A stretch of DNA of 64,000 nucleotides from F23-B02 sp963625685 (GCA_963625685.1 CAVFTR010000001.1:62001-126000); one strand, 5' to 3'; numbered from the stretch's first letter, positions 33,259-42,340 are shown. Numbers and translations are program-made. Notes: generated by a model not told the origin, from the sequence alone.

Positions 33259-35835
33259 ATGGCTCAAACCGCTACAAAGAAAAAAACAGATAATTCCGCA
33301 AAAAAGCAGAGCGCGTCTGCGAAAAAGCCCAAAAACGCGCCCGAAGAGAACAGCGGCGCGCAGCGCATCATAGCCGCGGTGTGCTTCCTGTTTGCCGCGG
33401 TGCTCGTTGTCATCGGCATATTCGCGCATGACGGCGTGGTCGTCGGCTGGCTGTGCTCGCTTTTGAAGGGCCTGTTCGGCTACGGCTTCTGGATCTGCGC
33501 GCCGGTGTTCCTGCTGGCGGCGTACATACTGGGCGTGCGCAGAAACGAGCCCTGCACATGGCGTATGACGGCGGCCATGCTGCTGCCGCTGCTGTCGGGC
33601 TCACTGGTGAACCTCCTGCTGTCGCAGGTGGTCGTGGATAACCTCAGCGGCGTGGGCGAGCTGTTCTCGACGCTGTACGCCGGAGGCAAGGGCATGCTCT
33701 GCGCCGGCGTTTTCGGAACGCTCATAGCCTTTGCGCTCGAAAAAGCCTTCAGCATCTACGGAGCGGCGATACTGCTCCTTCTGACGTTCATATTCTTTAC
33801 ACTGTCTGCGCTCGGCATAACGCCCGGAAAGCTCGTCGCCTTCTTCTCCGCGGGCAGCGGTGAAAAAAAGGATAAAAAGCCCGCGAAGGCCGAGCCGGTT
33901 CCAAAGGCCGAGCCCGAGCAGCCTGCCGGGGAAAAAGCCGAACAGCTAAAAAAGCAGCGCCGCCGCGCGATAGATATCCCGCTCGACGATGAGCCGGCCT
34001 TTTCAAAGAAAGCGGCTGCATCCGAAGAGCCCACCGTAAAGGACGAGGCTCCGGCAAAAAAGGAGAACGGGCTTTTCGGCAAAAAGAACAGTAAACCTGC
34101 TCCGCTTGCCCCCGATAATATCGAGGTCGAGCCCCTGAGCGTTGAGGAAGCCGGGGCCATAGCCGGCGTTTCACCGGTAAAGCTCAGCGGCGACGGAGCC
34201 GTCAAAGCAGGCGCCGTGTCCGATCCACCGAAAAAGGCGACGGCCGCAGAGGTCGCGGCGGAGACCGAGGCCATACGCAGCGCTATCGAGTCTGCGAGCA
34301 CCGAGGGCGAGTATGAAAAGCCCCCGATATTCCTGCTGAAAAAGGGACACGCGGTCGCCGCAAATGCCGACGATGAGCTCCGCACCAACCGGGAGCGCCT
34401 TGAGAGCACGATTAAAAGCTTCGGCGTTTCGGCAAGGATAGTCGACACCACCCGCGGCCCCACGGTCACGCGCTACGATCTTGAGCTCGAGCAGGGCGTG
34501 AAGCTCAGCCGCCTTACCAATCTCGCCGGCGATATAGCCCTCGCCCTCGGCGTCGTGAGCGTCCGCATAGCGCCGATACCCGATAAGATATCCACCGTCG
34601 GCATTGAAGTGCCCAACAAGACCGTCAGCACGGTCTATCTGCGCGATATAATCGACTCACCGCGCTTTGCCGCGTCAAAATCAAAGCTCAGCTTCGCCAT
34701 CGGCAAGGACATTGCCGGTCAGGCCGTCGTCGGAAATATCTCGAAGCTCCCGCATCTGCTCATTGCAGGTACTACGGGCTCGGGCAAGTCGGTGTGCATG
34801 AACTCGCTTATCATAAGCTTACTGTATAAATCCGACCCCGACGAGGTCAAGCTCATCATGATAGACCCCAAAATGGTCGAGCTCGGCGTTTATAACGGCA
34901 TCCCGCACCTGTATATCCCCGTCGTCACAGACCCGAAGAAGGCCGCCGGCGCGCTCCAGTGGGCCGTCACGGAAATGCTCAAGCGCTACAGGCTCTTCTC
35001 CGAGCTCGGAGTCAGAAGCCTTGAGGCGTATAACGAGCATCTGGCCGAAAACGGCCAGCCCAAGATGCCGAGCATCGTCGTTGTCATAGACGAGCTGGCA
35101 GACCTCATGCTCGTCGCGTCAAAGGATGTCGAGGAGAGCATCTGCCGCGTGGCTCAGATGGGCCGCGCCGCGGGCATGCACCTTGTCATCGCAACGCAGC
35201 GCCCGTCCGCCGACGTCATAACGGGCCTTATGAAGGCCAACATCCCCAGCCGCATCGCATTTGCCGTCTCCTCCGCGCTTGAAAGCCGCATCATTCTCGA
35301 TAACGCGGGCGCCGAGAAGCTCATAGGCATGGGCGATATGCTCTACGCACCCATCGGCTGCGGCAAGCCTCTGCGCGTCCAGGGCGCCTTCGTCAGCGAC
35401 GAGGAGCGCGATCAGATCGTGCAGTTTATAAAGCGCCAGTCCACCGCGCAGTACAGCGAGGACGTCATGGCTCAGATCGAAAAGGCAGCCGAGGACAAGG
35501 GCTCCAACGGCAAGGGTCACGCCGACGACGAAGAGCCGGGCGGAAAGCCCGAGTACGACGAGCTGCTGCCGCAGGCCGTCGATGTCATCTTCGACACGAA
35601 GCAGGCCTCCGTATCCATGCTCCAGCGCCGCCTCAAGCTCGGCTACTCGCGCGCTGCGCGCATAGTCGATCAGATGGAGGAAATGGGCATCATAGGTCCC
35701 TTTGAGGGCTCAAAGCCGCGCCAGATACTCATAACGCGCGACCAGTGGCTTGAAATGCAGACGACTCAGGGCACGGCGCCCACGGAGATACTGCAGATCC
35801 AAACCGAGTTTTCCGATGAGGAAGACGATATATAA
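33259..35835 (+). CDS. ftsK: DNA translocase FtsK/SpoIIIE
   Basis: 858 residues. Four membrane segments lie in about 33-195, then a long Lys/Glu/Ala-rich linker to about 340. The motor follows: alpha/beta domains with Walker A AGTTGSGKS (about 510-518), Walker B VVVIDELADLM and the arginine-finger region. A C-terminal gamma winged helix (about 770-835, ALKLGYSRAARIVDQMEEMGIIGP-like) reads DNA orientation sequences. It pumps chromosome ends through the septum at division or sporulation. It starts 21 bases after uppP and is probably cotranscribed with it. Confidence 0.95.
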   Translation: MAQTATKKKTDNSAKKQSASAKKPKNAPEENSGAQRIIAAVCFLFAAVLVVIGIFAHDGVVVGWLCSLLKGLFGYGFWICAPVFLLAAYILGVRRNEPCTWRMTAAMLLPLLSGSLVNLLLSQVVVDNLSGVGELFSTLYAGGKGMLCAGVFGTLIAFALEKAFSIYGAAILLLLTFIFFTLSALGITPGKLVAFFSAGSGEKKDKKPAKAEPVPKAEPEQPAGEKAEQLKKQRRRAIDIPLDDEPAFSKKAAASEEPTVKDEAPAKKENGLFGKKNSKPAPLAPDNIEVEPLSVEEAGAIAGVSPVKLSGDGAVKAGAVSDPPKKATAAEVAAETEAIRSAIESASTEGEYEKPPIFLLKKGHAVAANADDELRTNRERLESTIKSFGVSARIVDTTRGPTVTRYDLELEQGVKLSRLTNLAGDIALALGVVSVRIAPIPDKISTVGIEVPNKTVSTVYLRDIIDSPRFAASKSKLSFAIGKDIAGQAVVGNISKLPHLLIAGTTGSGKSVCMNSLIISLLYKSDPDEVKLIMIDPKMVELGVYNGIPHLYIPVVTDPKKAAGALQWAVTEMLKRYRLFSELGVRSLEAYNEHLAENGQPKMPSIVVVIDELADLMLVASKDVEESICRVAQMGRAAGMHLVIATQRPSADVITGLMKANIPSRIAFAVSSALESRIILDNAGAEKLIGMGDMLYAPIGCGKPLRVQGAFVSDEERDQIVQFIKRQSTAQYSEDVMAQIEKAAEDKGSNGKGHADDEEPGGKPEYDELLPQAVDVIFDTKQASVSMLQRRLKLGYSRAARIVDQMEEMGIIGPFEGSKPRQILITRDQWLEMQTTQGTAPTEILQIQTEFSDEEDDI

Positions 35836-35841
35836 AAAACG

Positions 35842-35875
35842 GGAGCGGTTGACATAATATTGACCGCTCCTTTTT
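35842..35875 (+). terminator. Terminator between ftsK and mrnC, just before the mrnC ribosome site
   Basis: Stem GGAGCGGTT / GACCGCTCC (35842-35850, 35862-35870) and T5; the ribosome site CAGGTGAT begins one base later. It should reduce transcription into mrnC-rqcH. Confidence 0.8.
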
Positions 35876-35886
35876 CAGGTGATGAT

Positions 35887-36300
35887 ATGAACGATTACTT
35901 CTGCCCGCAGATGGAAAAAAGCGATATAAACGAGATAAGCATGCTCGGCCTTGCGCATATAGGCGACGCGGTGTACGAGCTGTTAACGCGCACGATGCTG
36001 TGCGTGGGCGGCGATAAGCAGGCGACGAAGCTGCACAAAAAGACCGTCGCCATCGTAAACGCTCCGGCTCAGGCCGCGGCCGCCGAACGGCTTCTGCCGC
36101 TGCTCACGGACGACGAAATGTACGTCTACAAGCGCGGGAGGAACACAAAGGTCAACTCCGTGCCGCAGAAGGCCGATATCGCGCAGTACCACGCCGCGAC
36201 AGGCCTCGAGGCCCTGTTCGGATGGCTGTATCTTCAAGGAAAAACGCAGCGCATAAACGAGCTGTACGCAGTATGCACGGAGGGTAGCCATGGCGCTTGA
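35887..36300 (+). CDS. mrnC: Mini-ribonuclease 3
   Basis: 137 residues from the ATG at 35887 (AGGTGAT upstream); an in-frame TTG at 35860 lies in the terminator and is not used. It is a single RNase III catalytic domain, MLGLAHIGDAVYELLTR with the metal-binding Asp, VYKRGRN, and ATGLEALFGWLYL with the second acidic site, with no dsRNA-binding domain. MrnC matures 23S rRNA ends in Bacillota. It overlaps rqcH by 11 bases. Confidence 0.93.
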   Translation: MNDYFCPQMEKSDINEISMLGLAHIGDAVYELLTRTMLCVGGDKQATKLHKKTVAIVNAPAQAAAAERLLPLLTDDEMYVYKRGRNTKVNSVPQKADIAQYHAATGLEALFGWLYLQGKTQRINELYAVCTEGSHGA

Positions 36301-38011
36301 CGCGATACTTTTGTCGGGAATAATAGCCGAGCTGCGCCCCAAAATCATCGGCGCGAGGATAGACAAGGTGCAGCAGCCCGAGCGAGACAAGATAGTGCTG
36401 TCTGTCCGCGGAGGCGAGAGCCTGCGCATACTTATCGACGCGGGCGCGGGCAGCGGGCGGCTCCAGCAGACGAAAATGAGCTTTGAAAACCCCGCCGAGC
36501 CGCCGATGTTCTGCATGCTGCTGCGAAAATATCTCACCGGCGGCAGGATAGAGAGCATCGGGCAGCCGGATTGGGAGCGCCTCGTCATGGTTAACATAAC
36601 ATCTCGCAACGAGCTTGGCGACAATGTCGATCTGCGCCTTGCCGTCGAGCTTATGGGGCGCAGCTCAAACCTCGTGCTCATCGGCTCGGACGGGCGCATC
36701 ATCGACTGTCTGCGCCGCATGGATTACGGCGGCGACGCAGAGAGAAGGCTGCTGCCGGGCATGATATACCGCCTTCCGCCCAAGCAGCGCAAGCCGCTCG
36801 TCTTTGACCTTTCGCAGGAGGAGATAGAGCAGGCGCTGTGCGCGTCCGACGCGGGGAAGAGCGCGGATAAGCGCATCATGGACTGCTTTTCCGGCCTGTC
36901 GCCGCTCATCTGCCGCGAGCTTGCCTGCCGCAGCGGAGACAATGCGGCTTATCTGCCCGAGGCGATCGGCGCGCTTCTCGACAGCGTCAGGGCAGGGGAG
37001 CTCACGCCCACGCTTTTTTCAGAGGACGGAAAACCGAAGGAATTTTCCTTCATGCAGCTGCGGCAGTACGCCGGTGTGTACGAGGCCCGCGAGCTTGAAA
37101 GCTTTTCGGAGCTTCTGGACGCGTACTACTCAAAGCGCGATATCCTCGAGCGCCGCCGCAGACGCTCAAAAGAGCTCGGCCACCACGTCAAAACCGCGCG
37201 CGACCGCATAGCGCGAAAGCTCACAGCGCAGAAGTCGGAGCTTCAAAAATGCTCCGAGCGCGACGATATACGCCGCTGTGCGGAGCTTTTGACGGCAAAT
37301 CTCTACCGCGTACGCAAGGGCGACGGCTCTGTCACCGTCGAGGACTATTACGAGCCCGATTGCCCGCAGCGCACGATAAAGCTCGACGTTTTAAAAACGC
37401 CGCAGGCAAACGCCTCCGCGATGTTTAAGGAGTATAACAAGCTCAAGACCGCCGAGCAGCATCTGACAGGGCTCATTGCCGAGGGCGAGAGGCAGCTTGA
37501 ATATCTCAACAGCGTCCTCGACGAGACCGACCGCGCCGAAACAGAGGACGATCTTGCCGAGATAAAGGCCGAGCTCGTCGGCACGGGCTACATTAAAAAG
37601 CAGCGCGGCACAAAGGAGCGCAGGCATAAAAAGCAGGGCCCCATGCGCTTTATATCCTCCGACGGCTTTGAGATACTCGTCGGCCGCAGCAACGCTCAGA
37701 ACGACGAGCTGAGCACCAAGACCGCCCGCCGCACGGATATCTGGCTGCACACGAAGACCGTCCACGGCAGCCACGTCATCATCTCCTGCGACGGCCTCAC
37801 CCCGCCCGAGCGGACGATAGAGGAGGCGGCGCAGCTTGCCGTTTACTACTCCCAGGCGCGTGACGGCGGCAAAACGCAGGTCGACTACACCATGGTGCGC
37901 AACGTCCGCAAGCCCTCCGGTTCGCTGCCCGGCAAGGTCATATACACAGACTACAGTACCCTCTCCGTCTCTGCGGACGAGGCCCTGGCCGAAAAGCTGA
38001 GGGTGAAATAA
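36290..38011 (+). CDS. rqcH: Ribosome quality control protein RqcH (NEMF/Rqc2; FbpA-like)
   Basis: 573 residues with NFACT-N at the start (MALDAILLSGIIAELRPKIIGARIDKVQQP), a central coiled coil (about 255-430) and an NFACT-R domain near the C terminus (GFEILVGRSNAQNDELSTKTARRTDIWLHTKTVHGSHVII). RqcH binds obstructed 50S subunits and adds Ala tails to stalled peptides. In some Bacillota the same protein was named fibronectin-binding protein. Coupled to mrnC, which fits an RNA/ribosome function. Confidence 0.95.
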   Translation: MALDAILLSGIIAELRPKIIGARIDKVQQPERDKIVLSVRGGESLRILIDAGAGSGRLQQTKMSFENPAEPPMFCMLLRKYLTGGRIESIGQPDWERLVMVNITSRNELGDNVDLRLAVELMGRSSNLVLIGSDGRIIDCLRRMDYGGDAERRLLPGMIYRLPPKQRKPLVFDLSQEEIEQALCASDAGKSADKRIMDCFSGLSPLICRELACRSGDNAAYLPEAIGALLDSVRAGELTPTLFSEDGKPKEFSFMQLRQYAGVYEARELESFSELLDAYYSKRDILERRRRRSKELGHHVKTARDRIARKLTAQKSELQKCSERDDIRRCAELLTANLYRVRKGDGSVTVEDYYEPDCPQRTIKLDVLKTPQANASAMFKEYNKLKTAEQHLTGLIAEGERQLEYLNSVLDETDRAETEDDLAEIKAELVGTGYIKKQRGTKERRHKKQGPMRFISSDGFEILVGRSNAQNDELSTKTARRTDIWLHTKTVHGSHVIISCDGLTPPERTIEEAAQLAVYYSQARDGGKTQVDYTMVRNVRKPSGSLPGKVIYTDYSTLSVSADEALAEKLRVK

Positions 38012-38012
38012 A

Positions 38013-38213
38013 ATGATAGTATTTGACCGCTTGTGGAGCACGATGAAGGAAAAAGGCGTGTCGCAGTATAAGCTTATAAAAGAGTACAAAATAAGCACGG
38101 GGCAGTTAGATAGATTAAGAAAAAACGAGAATGTAAACACCTACACTCTCGACCAGCTATGCAGAATATTAAATTGCAGATTAGAGGATATAGCGGAATA
38201 TAGAGAGAACTGA
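38013..38213 (+). CDS. Small Cro/CI-type helix-turn-helix protein
   Basis: 66 residues starting one base after the rqcH stop. The fold is a bare Cro/CI HTH (SQYKLIKEYKISTGQLDRLRKNENVNTYTLDQLCRILNC, about residues 17-52) of the YozG/phage-antirepressor-like group. It is likely a small DNA-binding regulator; targets are unknown. Such solo HTH genes are common in Clostridia. GC content is lower than rqcH. Confidence 0.85.
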   Translation: MIVFDRLWSTMKEKGVSQYKLIKEYKISTGQLDRLRKNENVNTYTLDQLCRILNCRLEDIAEYREN

Positions 38214-38243
38214 AAACCGGAAGGAACGCTCCTTCCGGTTTTC
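38212..38243. terminator. Bidirectional terminator between HTH gene and lysE
   Basis: 14-bp perfect stem GAAAACCGGAAGGA / TCCTTCCGGTTTTC with ACGC loop. Confidence 0.9.
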
Positions 38244-38244
38244 T

Positions 38245-38829
38245 TTATGCAGTTACCATTGATACCGCGCAGCCTATAAGCATCAGAGCCATGATGAGAT
38301 TCAGCAGCCTTCCGTGCTCCTTCATGAGCCTTTGCAGAGCATTGCCCATAAATGCCCACAGTGCGGACGCTGCGGGGCAGAACACAGTCAGCAAAACCGT
38401 GAACACAATAAGCGCGCCCATGCCCGAATAGTAGGGCAGAATAAACGAGGCCCAGACCGTGATGCCGTAGAGAATGCACTTTGGATTTATAAGCTGCACC
38501 GCGATGCCGTACAGCATGTCGTTTCGCCCTGCGGTCTCGGTGCGGCCGCTTTCGCCGCTGTCTCTTGTTATATGCCATGCCAGCCAAAGAAGATATACGG
38601 CGCCGACCCAGCGCATTACGGGCTCGGCGGCGGGCAGAACGTCAAAAATGGCTGAAGATGCCGCGCCGCACGCCGCCATCAGCACGGCAAAGCCGACGGT
38701 AAGCCCGATGATAAAGCTGACGGTCCTCCTGACTCCGTACCGTCCGGCGTATGTAAGGCACAGAATATTGCTTGGGCCGGGTGTGAAGCAGGAGATAAAG
38801 GCGTATGTCAGAAGAGCCGCCGTATTCAT
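38245..38829 (-). CDS. LysE/RhtB-family amino-acid exporter
   Basis: 194 residues with about six membrane helices. The N terminus (TYAFISCFTPGPSNILCLTYAGRYG) has the conserved PGP(N/S) motif of the family, and QLINPKCILYG is the second typical motif. These proteins export amino acids or homoserine-lactone-like compounds. It overlaps phzF by four bases (ATGA), so it is translated with it. Export of whatever the PhzF enzyme or MocR circuit handles is a reasonable inference. Confidence 0.9.
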   Translation of the reverse strand: MNTAALLTYAFISCFTPGPSNILCLTYAGRYGVRRTVSFIIGLTVGFAVLMAACGAASSAIFDVLPAAEPVMRWVGAVYLLWLAWHITRDSGESGRTETAGRNDMLYGIAVQLINPKCILYGITVWASFILPYYSGMGALIVFTVLLTVFCPAASALWAFMGNALQRLMKEHGRLLNLIMALMLIGCAVSMVTA

Positions 38830-39605
38830 CCTACATGGATCTCCGCTTCGCTGAACAGCGCGGCCTTACCGGCGAGGATAACGCGCTCGCCCTCGAGCCT
38901 TGCGTACAGCACACCGCCGCGCTTTGACGCCTGATACGCCGTAAACTCGCTCCTGCCGAGCGCTTTTGCCCAGTAGGGGATGACGTGGCAGTGTCCGCGG
39001 CCGCAGACGGGATCCTCGGCGACGTTGCATTTCGGCGCAAACGAGCGCGTCACGCAGTCGTAGCCGACGCCCCTTGCGGTGATGTGGAAGCACACGCCGT
39101 CAAGGCTTCTGATAAGCTCCTGATCGGGCTGCACGGCGCGAAGCTGCTCCTCGCTTTCGAGAACGCACAGGATATCCGCGCCCATGTAAGCCTCAAGCGG
39201 CCTTACGCCGCCGAGCGCCGCGGTGAGCTCGGCGCTGACGGGAAGCGGCTCAAGCCCGAAGGCGGGGAAGTCCATGCTCAGAAGCTCGCCCTGCTTTTCG
39301 ACCGTGAGCCGGCCGCTGAGTGTATCAAAGCCGACGACCGTGCTGTCCGGCTCAACAAAGTTCAGGATAACATACGCCGTCGCGAGCGTCGCGTGGCCGC
39401 ACAGCTCGACCTCGCCGCCGGGAGTGAACCAGCGCAGACGGTAGCTGCCGCCGTCCTTTACGCAGAAGGCCGTTTCCGAAAGGTTGTTCTCAATGGCGAT
39501 CTTCTGCATCAGCTCATCGTCGAGCCACTTATCCATTACGCACACTGCCGCCGGATTTCCGGCAAAAACCTTGTCTGTGAACGCATCAACAACATATTGC
39601 TTCAT
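38826..39605 (-). CDS. PhzF-family isomerase/epimerase
   Basis: 259 residues, normal length. PhzF fold with the catalytic Glu in NNLSETAF (near residue 46), GGEVELCGHATLATA and AEDPVCGRGHC. Family members catalyse proton shifts on ring or amino-acid-like substrates. The C-terminal half is intact. AAAGGAGG precedes the ATG. The operator at 39655-39678 lies in its promoter, so it is probably controlled by the MocR protein encoded upstream, together with lysE. Confidence 0.92.
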   Translation of the reverse strand: MKQYVVDAFTDKVFAGNPAAVCVMDKWLDDELMQKIAIENNLSETAFCVKDGGSYRLRWFTPGGEVELCGHATLATAYVILNFVEPDSTVVGFDTLSGRLTVEKQGELLSMDFPAFGLEPLPVSAELTAALGGVRPLEAYMGADILCVLESEEQLRAVQPDQELIRSLDGVCFHITARGVGYDCVTRSFAPKCNVAEDPVCGRGHCHVIPYWAKALGRSEFTAYQASKRGGVLYARLEGERVILAGKAALFSEAEIHVG

Positions 39606-39633
39606 GAAAATACCTCCTTTGATTTATGCTCAG

Positions 39634-39662
39634 ATTATAATACGCTTGAGCCGAGCATACAA
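39634..39662 (-). promoter_or_regulatory. Promoter of phzF-lysE
   Basis: Minus strand TTGTAT (39657-39662), 17-bp spacer, TATAAT (39634-39639). Its -35 box lies inside the palindrome at 39655-39678. Confidence 0.75.
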
Positions 39663-39678
39663 TATTAAAATTGTATGC
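39655..39678. promoter_or_regulatory. Palindromic operator over phzF promoter (probable MocR site)
   Basis: Perfect 9-bp inverted repeat GCATACAAT-N6-ATTGTATGC. The core ACAAT-N6-ATTGT is the same as in the mocR promoter region at 41073-41088. Confidence 0.7.
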
Positions 39679-39685
39679 AAAACAA

Positions 39686-41050
39686 TTATGAGATTATATC
39701 ACGAATGATATGCAGAGCCTTTTCGAGCTCGTCGGGACTCTCCGGCGCGCACACCGCAAGCCGCGCTCCGGCCTCGGGAATGCTCCTGCCGACGGCGAAA
39801 TGCTCCCCGCCGTAGACGCACACGCCCTTTGCCGCCGCCTCGCGCTCAAACTGCGCCCCGCTCATGCCGTCGGGCAGCACCAGCCAGCGGCACAGCGCAT
39901 GCCGGTCGCCGCGCACGGTGAAGCCCCTTAATATTATGTTAACCAAATCGTTGCGCTTTTCTATACCCTCGACGCGGCGGGTAAGCAGCTGTTCAAGCTT
40001 ATCTGACGCTATCATCCGCGCGGTAAGCTCGCCCAGCAGCGCCGACTGCGAGAGATTTATGCTGTACAGCGCATCGTCAAGCTGCCTGTAAAAGCGCGCG
40101 GGCGCGGCGATAAACGCCGTTTTCAGCGCGGGACTCAGGGTTTTAGACAGACTCAGCGTAAATATCGTATTCTCCGGCGCGAGATCGTGTATGCTGCTCA
40201 GGCTGTCCGACAGCAGCCTGCATATGCCGTCCTCGATCAGCAGCAGCTCGTTCTCAACCGCCATGCGCGCTATCATCTGCCGGTGCTCGGTTGACATAAC
40301 GTGTGAGGTCGGATTCTGATAATCGGGCATGACAAACAGGGCGCGCACGCCGTCGTTCCTGACGGCGGAGCGTATTCCGGCCTGGCTCATACAGCCGTTT
40401 TCCTGCTCGATGGGCACGAGCTGTATGCCGAACAGCTTTGCCGCGCTCTTGACGCCGGGGTAGGTGAGGGGATCGACGCCGAGCCTGTCGCCGCGCCGCA
40501 GCAGGGCGGCGAAGATCGCCGCGATCGCGTTCTGGCCGCCGCCCGCCGTGAGAACATTTTCAGCCTTCACGCTGCATCCGGCGCGATTAAGAAGTCTGAC
40601 CGCCGCCTCGCGCTGCCATTTTTCTTGCTCAAGCTCATACTGAAACAGCCTCGCGGGCTCGGGCTCTGCGAGCATTCTGCGCAGAATGGAAACAAGCTCG
40701 GCCTGCTCGAGCGTCTCCGGAGTCATGGCGTCGAGGCGTATGAGCTTATTCTGCGGCCTGTCCGTCAGACGCGTCAGGCTGCTGTACGAAACGTATGTAC
40801 CGTCGCCGACGCTGCCCGTGAGCAGACCGCTGTCCGAGCACAGCTTAAACGCCCGCGACACGGTGCTCAGGTTTATATCGAGAAAATCGGCGAGCTCGCG
40901 CTGCGGAGGCAGCCTTGTGCCCGGCTTGAGCGCGCCGGACTCAATATCGCGCTCAAGCTGCTGTGCAAGCTCAAGGTAGATGGGCCTTCCAGAGCGCGTG
41001 AGGGTCGGTTTCCACGACATCGGATAGTCGTCAAATGAATTTACCGGCAT
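39686..41050 (-). CDS. MocR/PdxR-type regulator (GntR HTH + aminotransferase-like domain)
   Basis: 454 residues. Residues about 20-90 form a GntR winged helix (IESGALKPGTRLPPQRELADFLDINLSTVSRAF). The remainder has the type-I aminotransferase fold with TAGGGQNAI, the Asp/Tyr region MPDYQNPTS and the PLP-Lys region SLSKTLSPALK, so it should bind PLP. MocR proteins sense PLP or amino acids and control nearby transport or metabolic genes. It is upstream of phzF-lysE on the same strand. AAGGTGGTGAT precedes the ATG at 41050. Confidence 0.92.
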   Translation of the reverse strand: MPVNSFDDYPMSWKPTLTRSGRPIYLELAQQLERDIESGALKPGTRLPPQRELADFLDINLSTVSRAFKLCSDSGLLTGSVGDGTYVSYSSLTRLTDRPQNKLIRLDAMTPETLEQAELVSILRRMLAEPEPARLFQYELEQEKWQREAAVRLLNRAGCSVKAENVLTAGGGQNAIAAIFAALLRRGDRLGVDPLTYPGVKSAAKLFGIQLVPIEQENGCMSQAGIRSAVRNDGVRALFVMPDYQNPTSHVMSTEHRQMIARMAVENELLLIEDGICRLLSDSLSSIHDLAPENTIFTLSLSKTLSPALKTAFIAAPARFYRQLDDALYSINLSQSALLGELTARMIASDKLEQLLTRRVEGIEKRNDLVNIILRGFTVRGDRHALCRWLVLPDGMSGAQFEREAAAKGVCVYGGEHFAVGRSIPEAGARLAVCAPESPDELEKALHIIRDIIS

Positions 41051-41066
41051 AAAGTATCACCACCTT

Positions 41067-41104
41067 ATGCGGACAATTATACAATTGTCTGCATCAAAAG
41101 GCAA
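41067..41104 (-). promoter_or_regulatory. mocR promoter with overlapping operator
   Basis: Palindrome ATGCGGACAATT-N4-AATTGTCTGCAT (41067-41094; 11 of 12 arm positions match). Minus-strand promoter TTGCCT (41099-41104), 17-bp spacer, TATAAT (41076-41081) lies across it, which suggests self-repression. Confidence 0.65.
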
Positions 41105-41105
41105 G

Positions 41106-41996
41106 CTATCTTTCAGACAACACATCCATGGCGGCGGCGAGCATATCGGCGGCCTCGGCGCGGGTGAGCGCGGCGCTGTCGAGGCTGCCGCCGTCCATTA
41201 TCCCGCAGGCATCGAGATTTGCGGCCGACTGCGCCGCCCATGCCGGAGCCGTGCTGCCGGTATAGCCGACGTTTGTGAGCCTCAGCAGCCGGTCGAGCAT
41301 GACTCCGGCCTCTGCGCGGCTTATCTCGGCCCCCGCGTCGAACACCGCGCCCGCCGCGGCGGCCCTGCCCTTTACGACGCCGTCGTGCACGGCGCTTGCG
41401 ACATAGGCGCGCTGCCAGTCGGGGATGCTGCCGTCGTCGGAAAAGCCGGTGCTCATGACGCCGCGCAGCACGTCCGTGCCGGTGACGCACAGGCACATGG
41501 CGACAAACTCGCCGCGCGTGAGCGTTTTCTGCGGCTCGAAGTAATATTCCCCGCCGAGCTGCGGACCGGTAAACGCGCCGCACTCGGCAAGGCGCACGGC
41601 GCTGCAATAGCTCGCATCGCCGTCCATATCGGCGTAGCAGACGCTTTTATTTTTCACGAGCCTGATGATGACGGTCGCCTCCTGCGAGCGATCGCCCTGC
41701 GCGTCGACGGCTCTGTAGCCGAAGTAGTCGCGCCCGCGCTTGCCCTCGGCGGGGGAGTAGACGAAGCTGCCGTCGTCATTGAGCTCGATCGTGCCCTTGC
41801 GCGGCTGCGTCGTTATCTCGAAGCTCACTGCGTCGCCGTCGGGATCGACGGCGGCGAGCTGCCCGCCGAAGGACACGCCGCGATAGGTCTCGAACTCGAA
41901 ATTTTCGGCCACCGGCGCGCTGTTATCGGCCGCAGCGGGGAATATGAGCGCACACAGCGCAAGGCAGGCCGCAATGAGCGCAATGTATCTACGCAT
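41106..41996 (-). CDS. Exported protein with cadherin-like domain and SLH repeats
   Basis: 296 residues. Signal peptide 1-23 (YIALIAACLALCALIFPAAA). Residues about 27-110 look like a bacterial cadherin/VCBS Ig-like domain (APVAENFEFETYRGVSF, DPDGDAVSFEI, GSFVYSPAEGKRGRDYFGYRAVDAQGD). The rest contains SLH repeats (about 120-170, 185-235, 240-290), so it is probably a wall-anchored surface protein that binds Ca2+ or a glycan. GGAGG is at 42003-42007 of the opposite strand and lies in a hairpin. Confidence 0.82.
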   Translation of the reverse strand: MRRYIALIAACLALCALIFPAAADNSAPVAENFEFETYRGVSFGGQLAAVDPDGDAVSFEITTQPRKGTIELNDDGSFVYSPAEGKRGRDYFGYRAVDAQGDRSQEATVIIRLVKNKSVCYADMDGDASYCSAVRLAECGAFTGPQLGGEYYFEPQKTLTRGEFVAMCLCVTGTDVLRGVMSTGFSDDGSIPDWQRAYVASAVHDGVVKGRAAAAGAVFDAGAEISRAEAGVMLDRLLRLTNVGYTGSTAPAWAAQSAANLDACGIMDGGSLDSAALTRAEAADMLAAAMDVLSER

Positions 41997-42004
41997 AAAA
42001 AAAC

Positions 42005-42026
42005 CTCCGTAAAATATTCTACGGAG
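42005..42026 (-). promoter_or_regulatory. Terminator-like hairpin over the ribosome site of the cadherin-SLH gene
   Basis: On the minus strand the 7-bp stem CTCCGTA-N8-TACGGAG is followed by G and T7, and then the ATG. The right arm is part of the ribosome site GGAGG. The geometry is like that at 31635. Confidence 0.55.
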
Positions 42027-42090
42027 CTATTTTGCGCTTTTTCGTGCTTCAATATTCGCGCTTGCGCGACGGATGAATTTTTTTATGACA

Positions 42091-42340
42091 ACCCCACCGG
42101 CTCGGCTGAAGCCGATCCACCTCCCCTTACACAGGGGAGGCTTTTTTGGAGGCGCACGAACTCAACTACGGATACGCATATTGCGTCAGCCCGGTATCGA
42201 AGCTTCTGTCGAAACCATGAAACCGCCGCACCCCTTGGCTCCCCTGCGTAAGGGGAGCTGTCAGCGTCAGCTGACTGAGGGGTCGCCAAATCGCCTTCCC
42301 CTTGAGGGGAAGGTGTCGGCGCAGCCGACGGATGAGGTGT
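42091..42340. repeat. Cluster of palindromic intergenic repeats
   Basis: A gene-free stretch (41997-42521) holding at least three hairpins: CCTCCCCT / AGGGGAGG (42120-42127, 42133-42140, then T6), GCTCCCCT / AGGGGAGC (42238-42258) followed by GTCAGCTGAC, and CCTTCCCC / GGGGAAGG (42294-42313) then GTCGGC/GCCGAC. This kind of CCCCTTACGCAGGGGAGC-like repeat is frequent between genes of Ruminococcaceae-type genomes (from memory). No protein-coding potential is credible; an ORF across it is a by-product. Confidence 0.75.
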
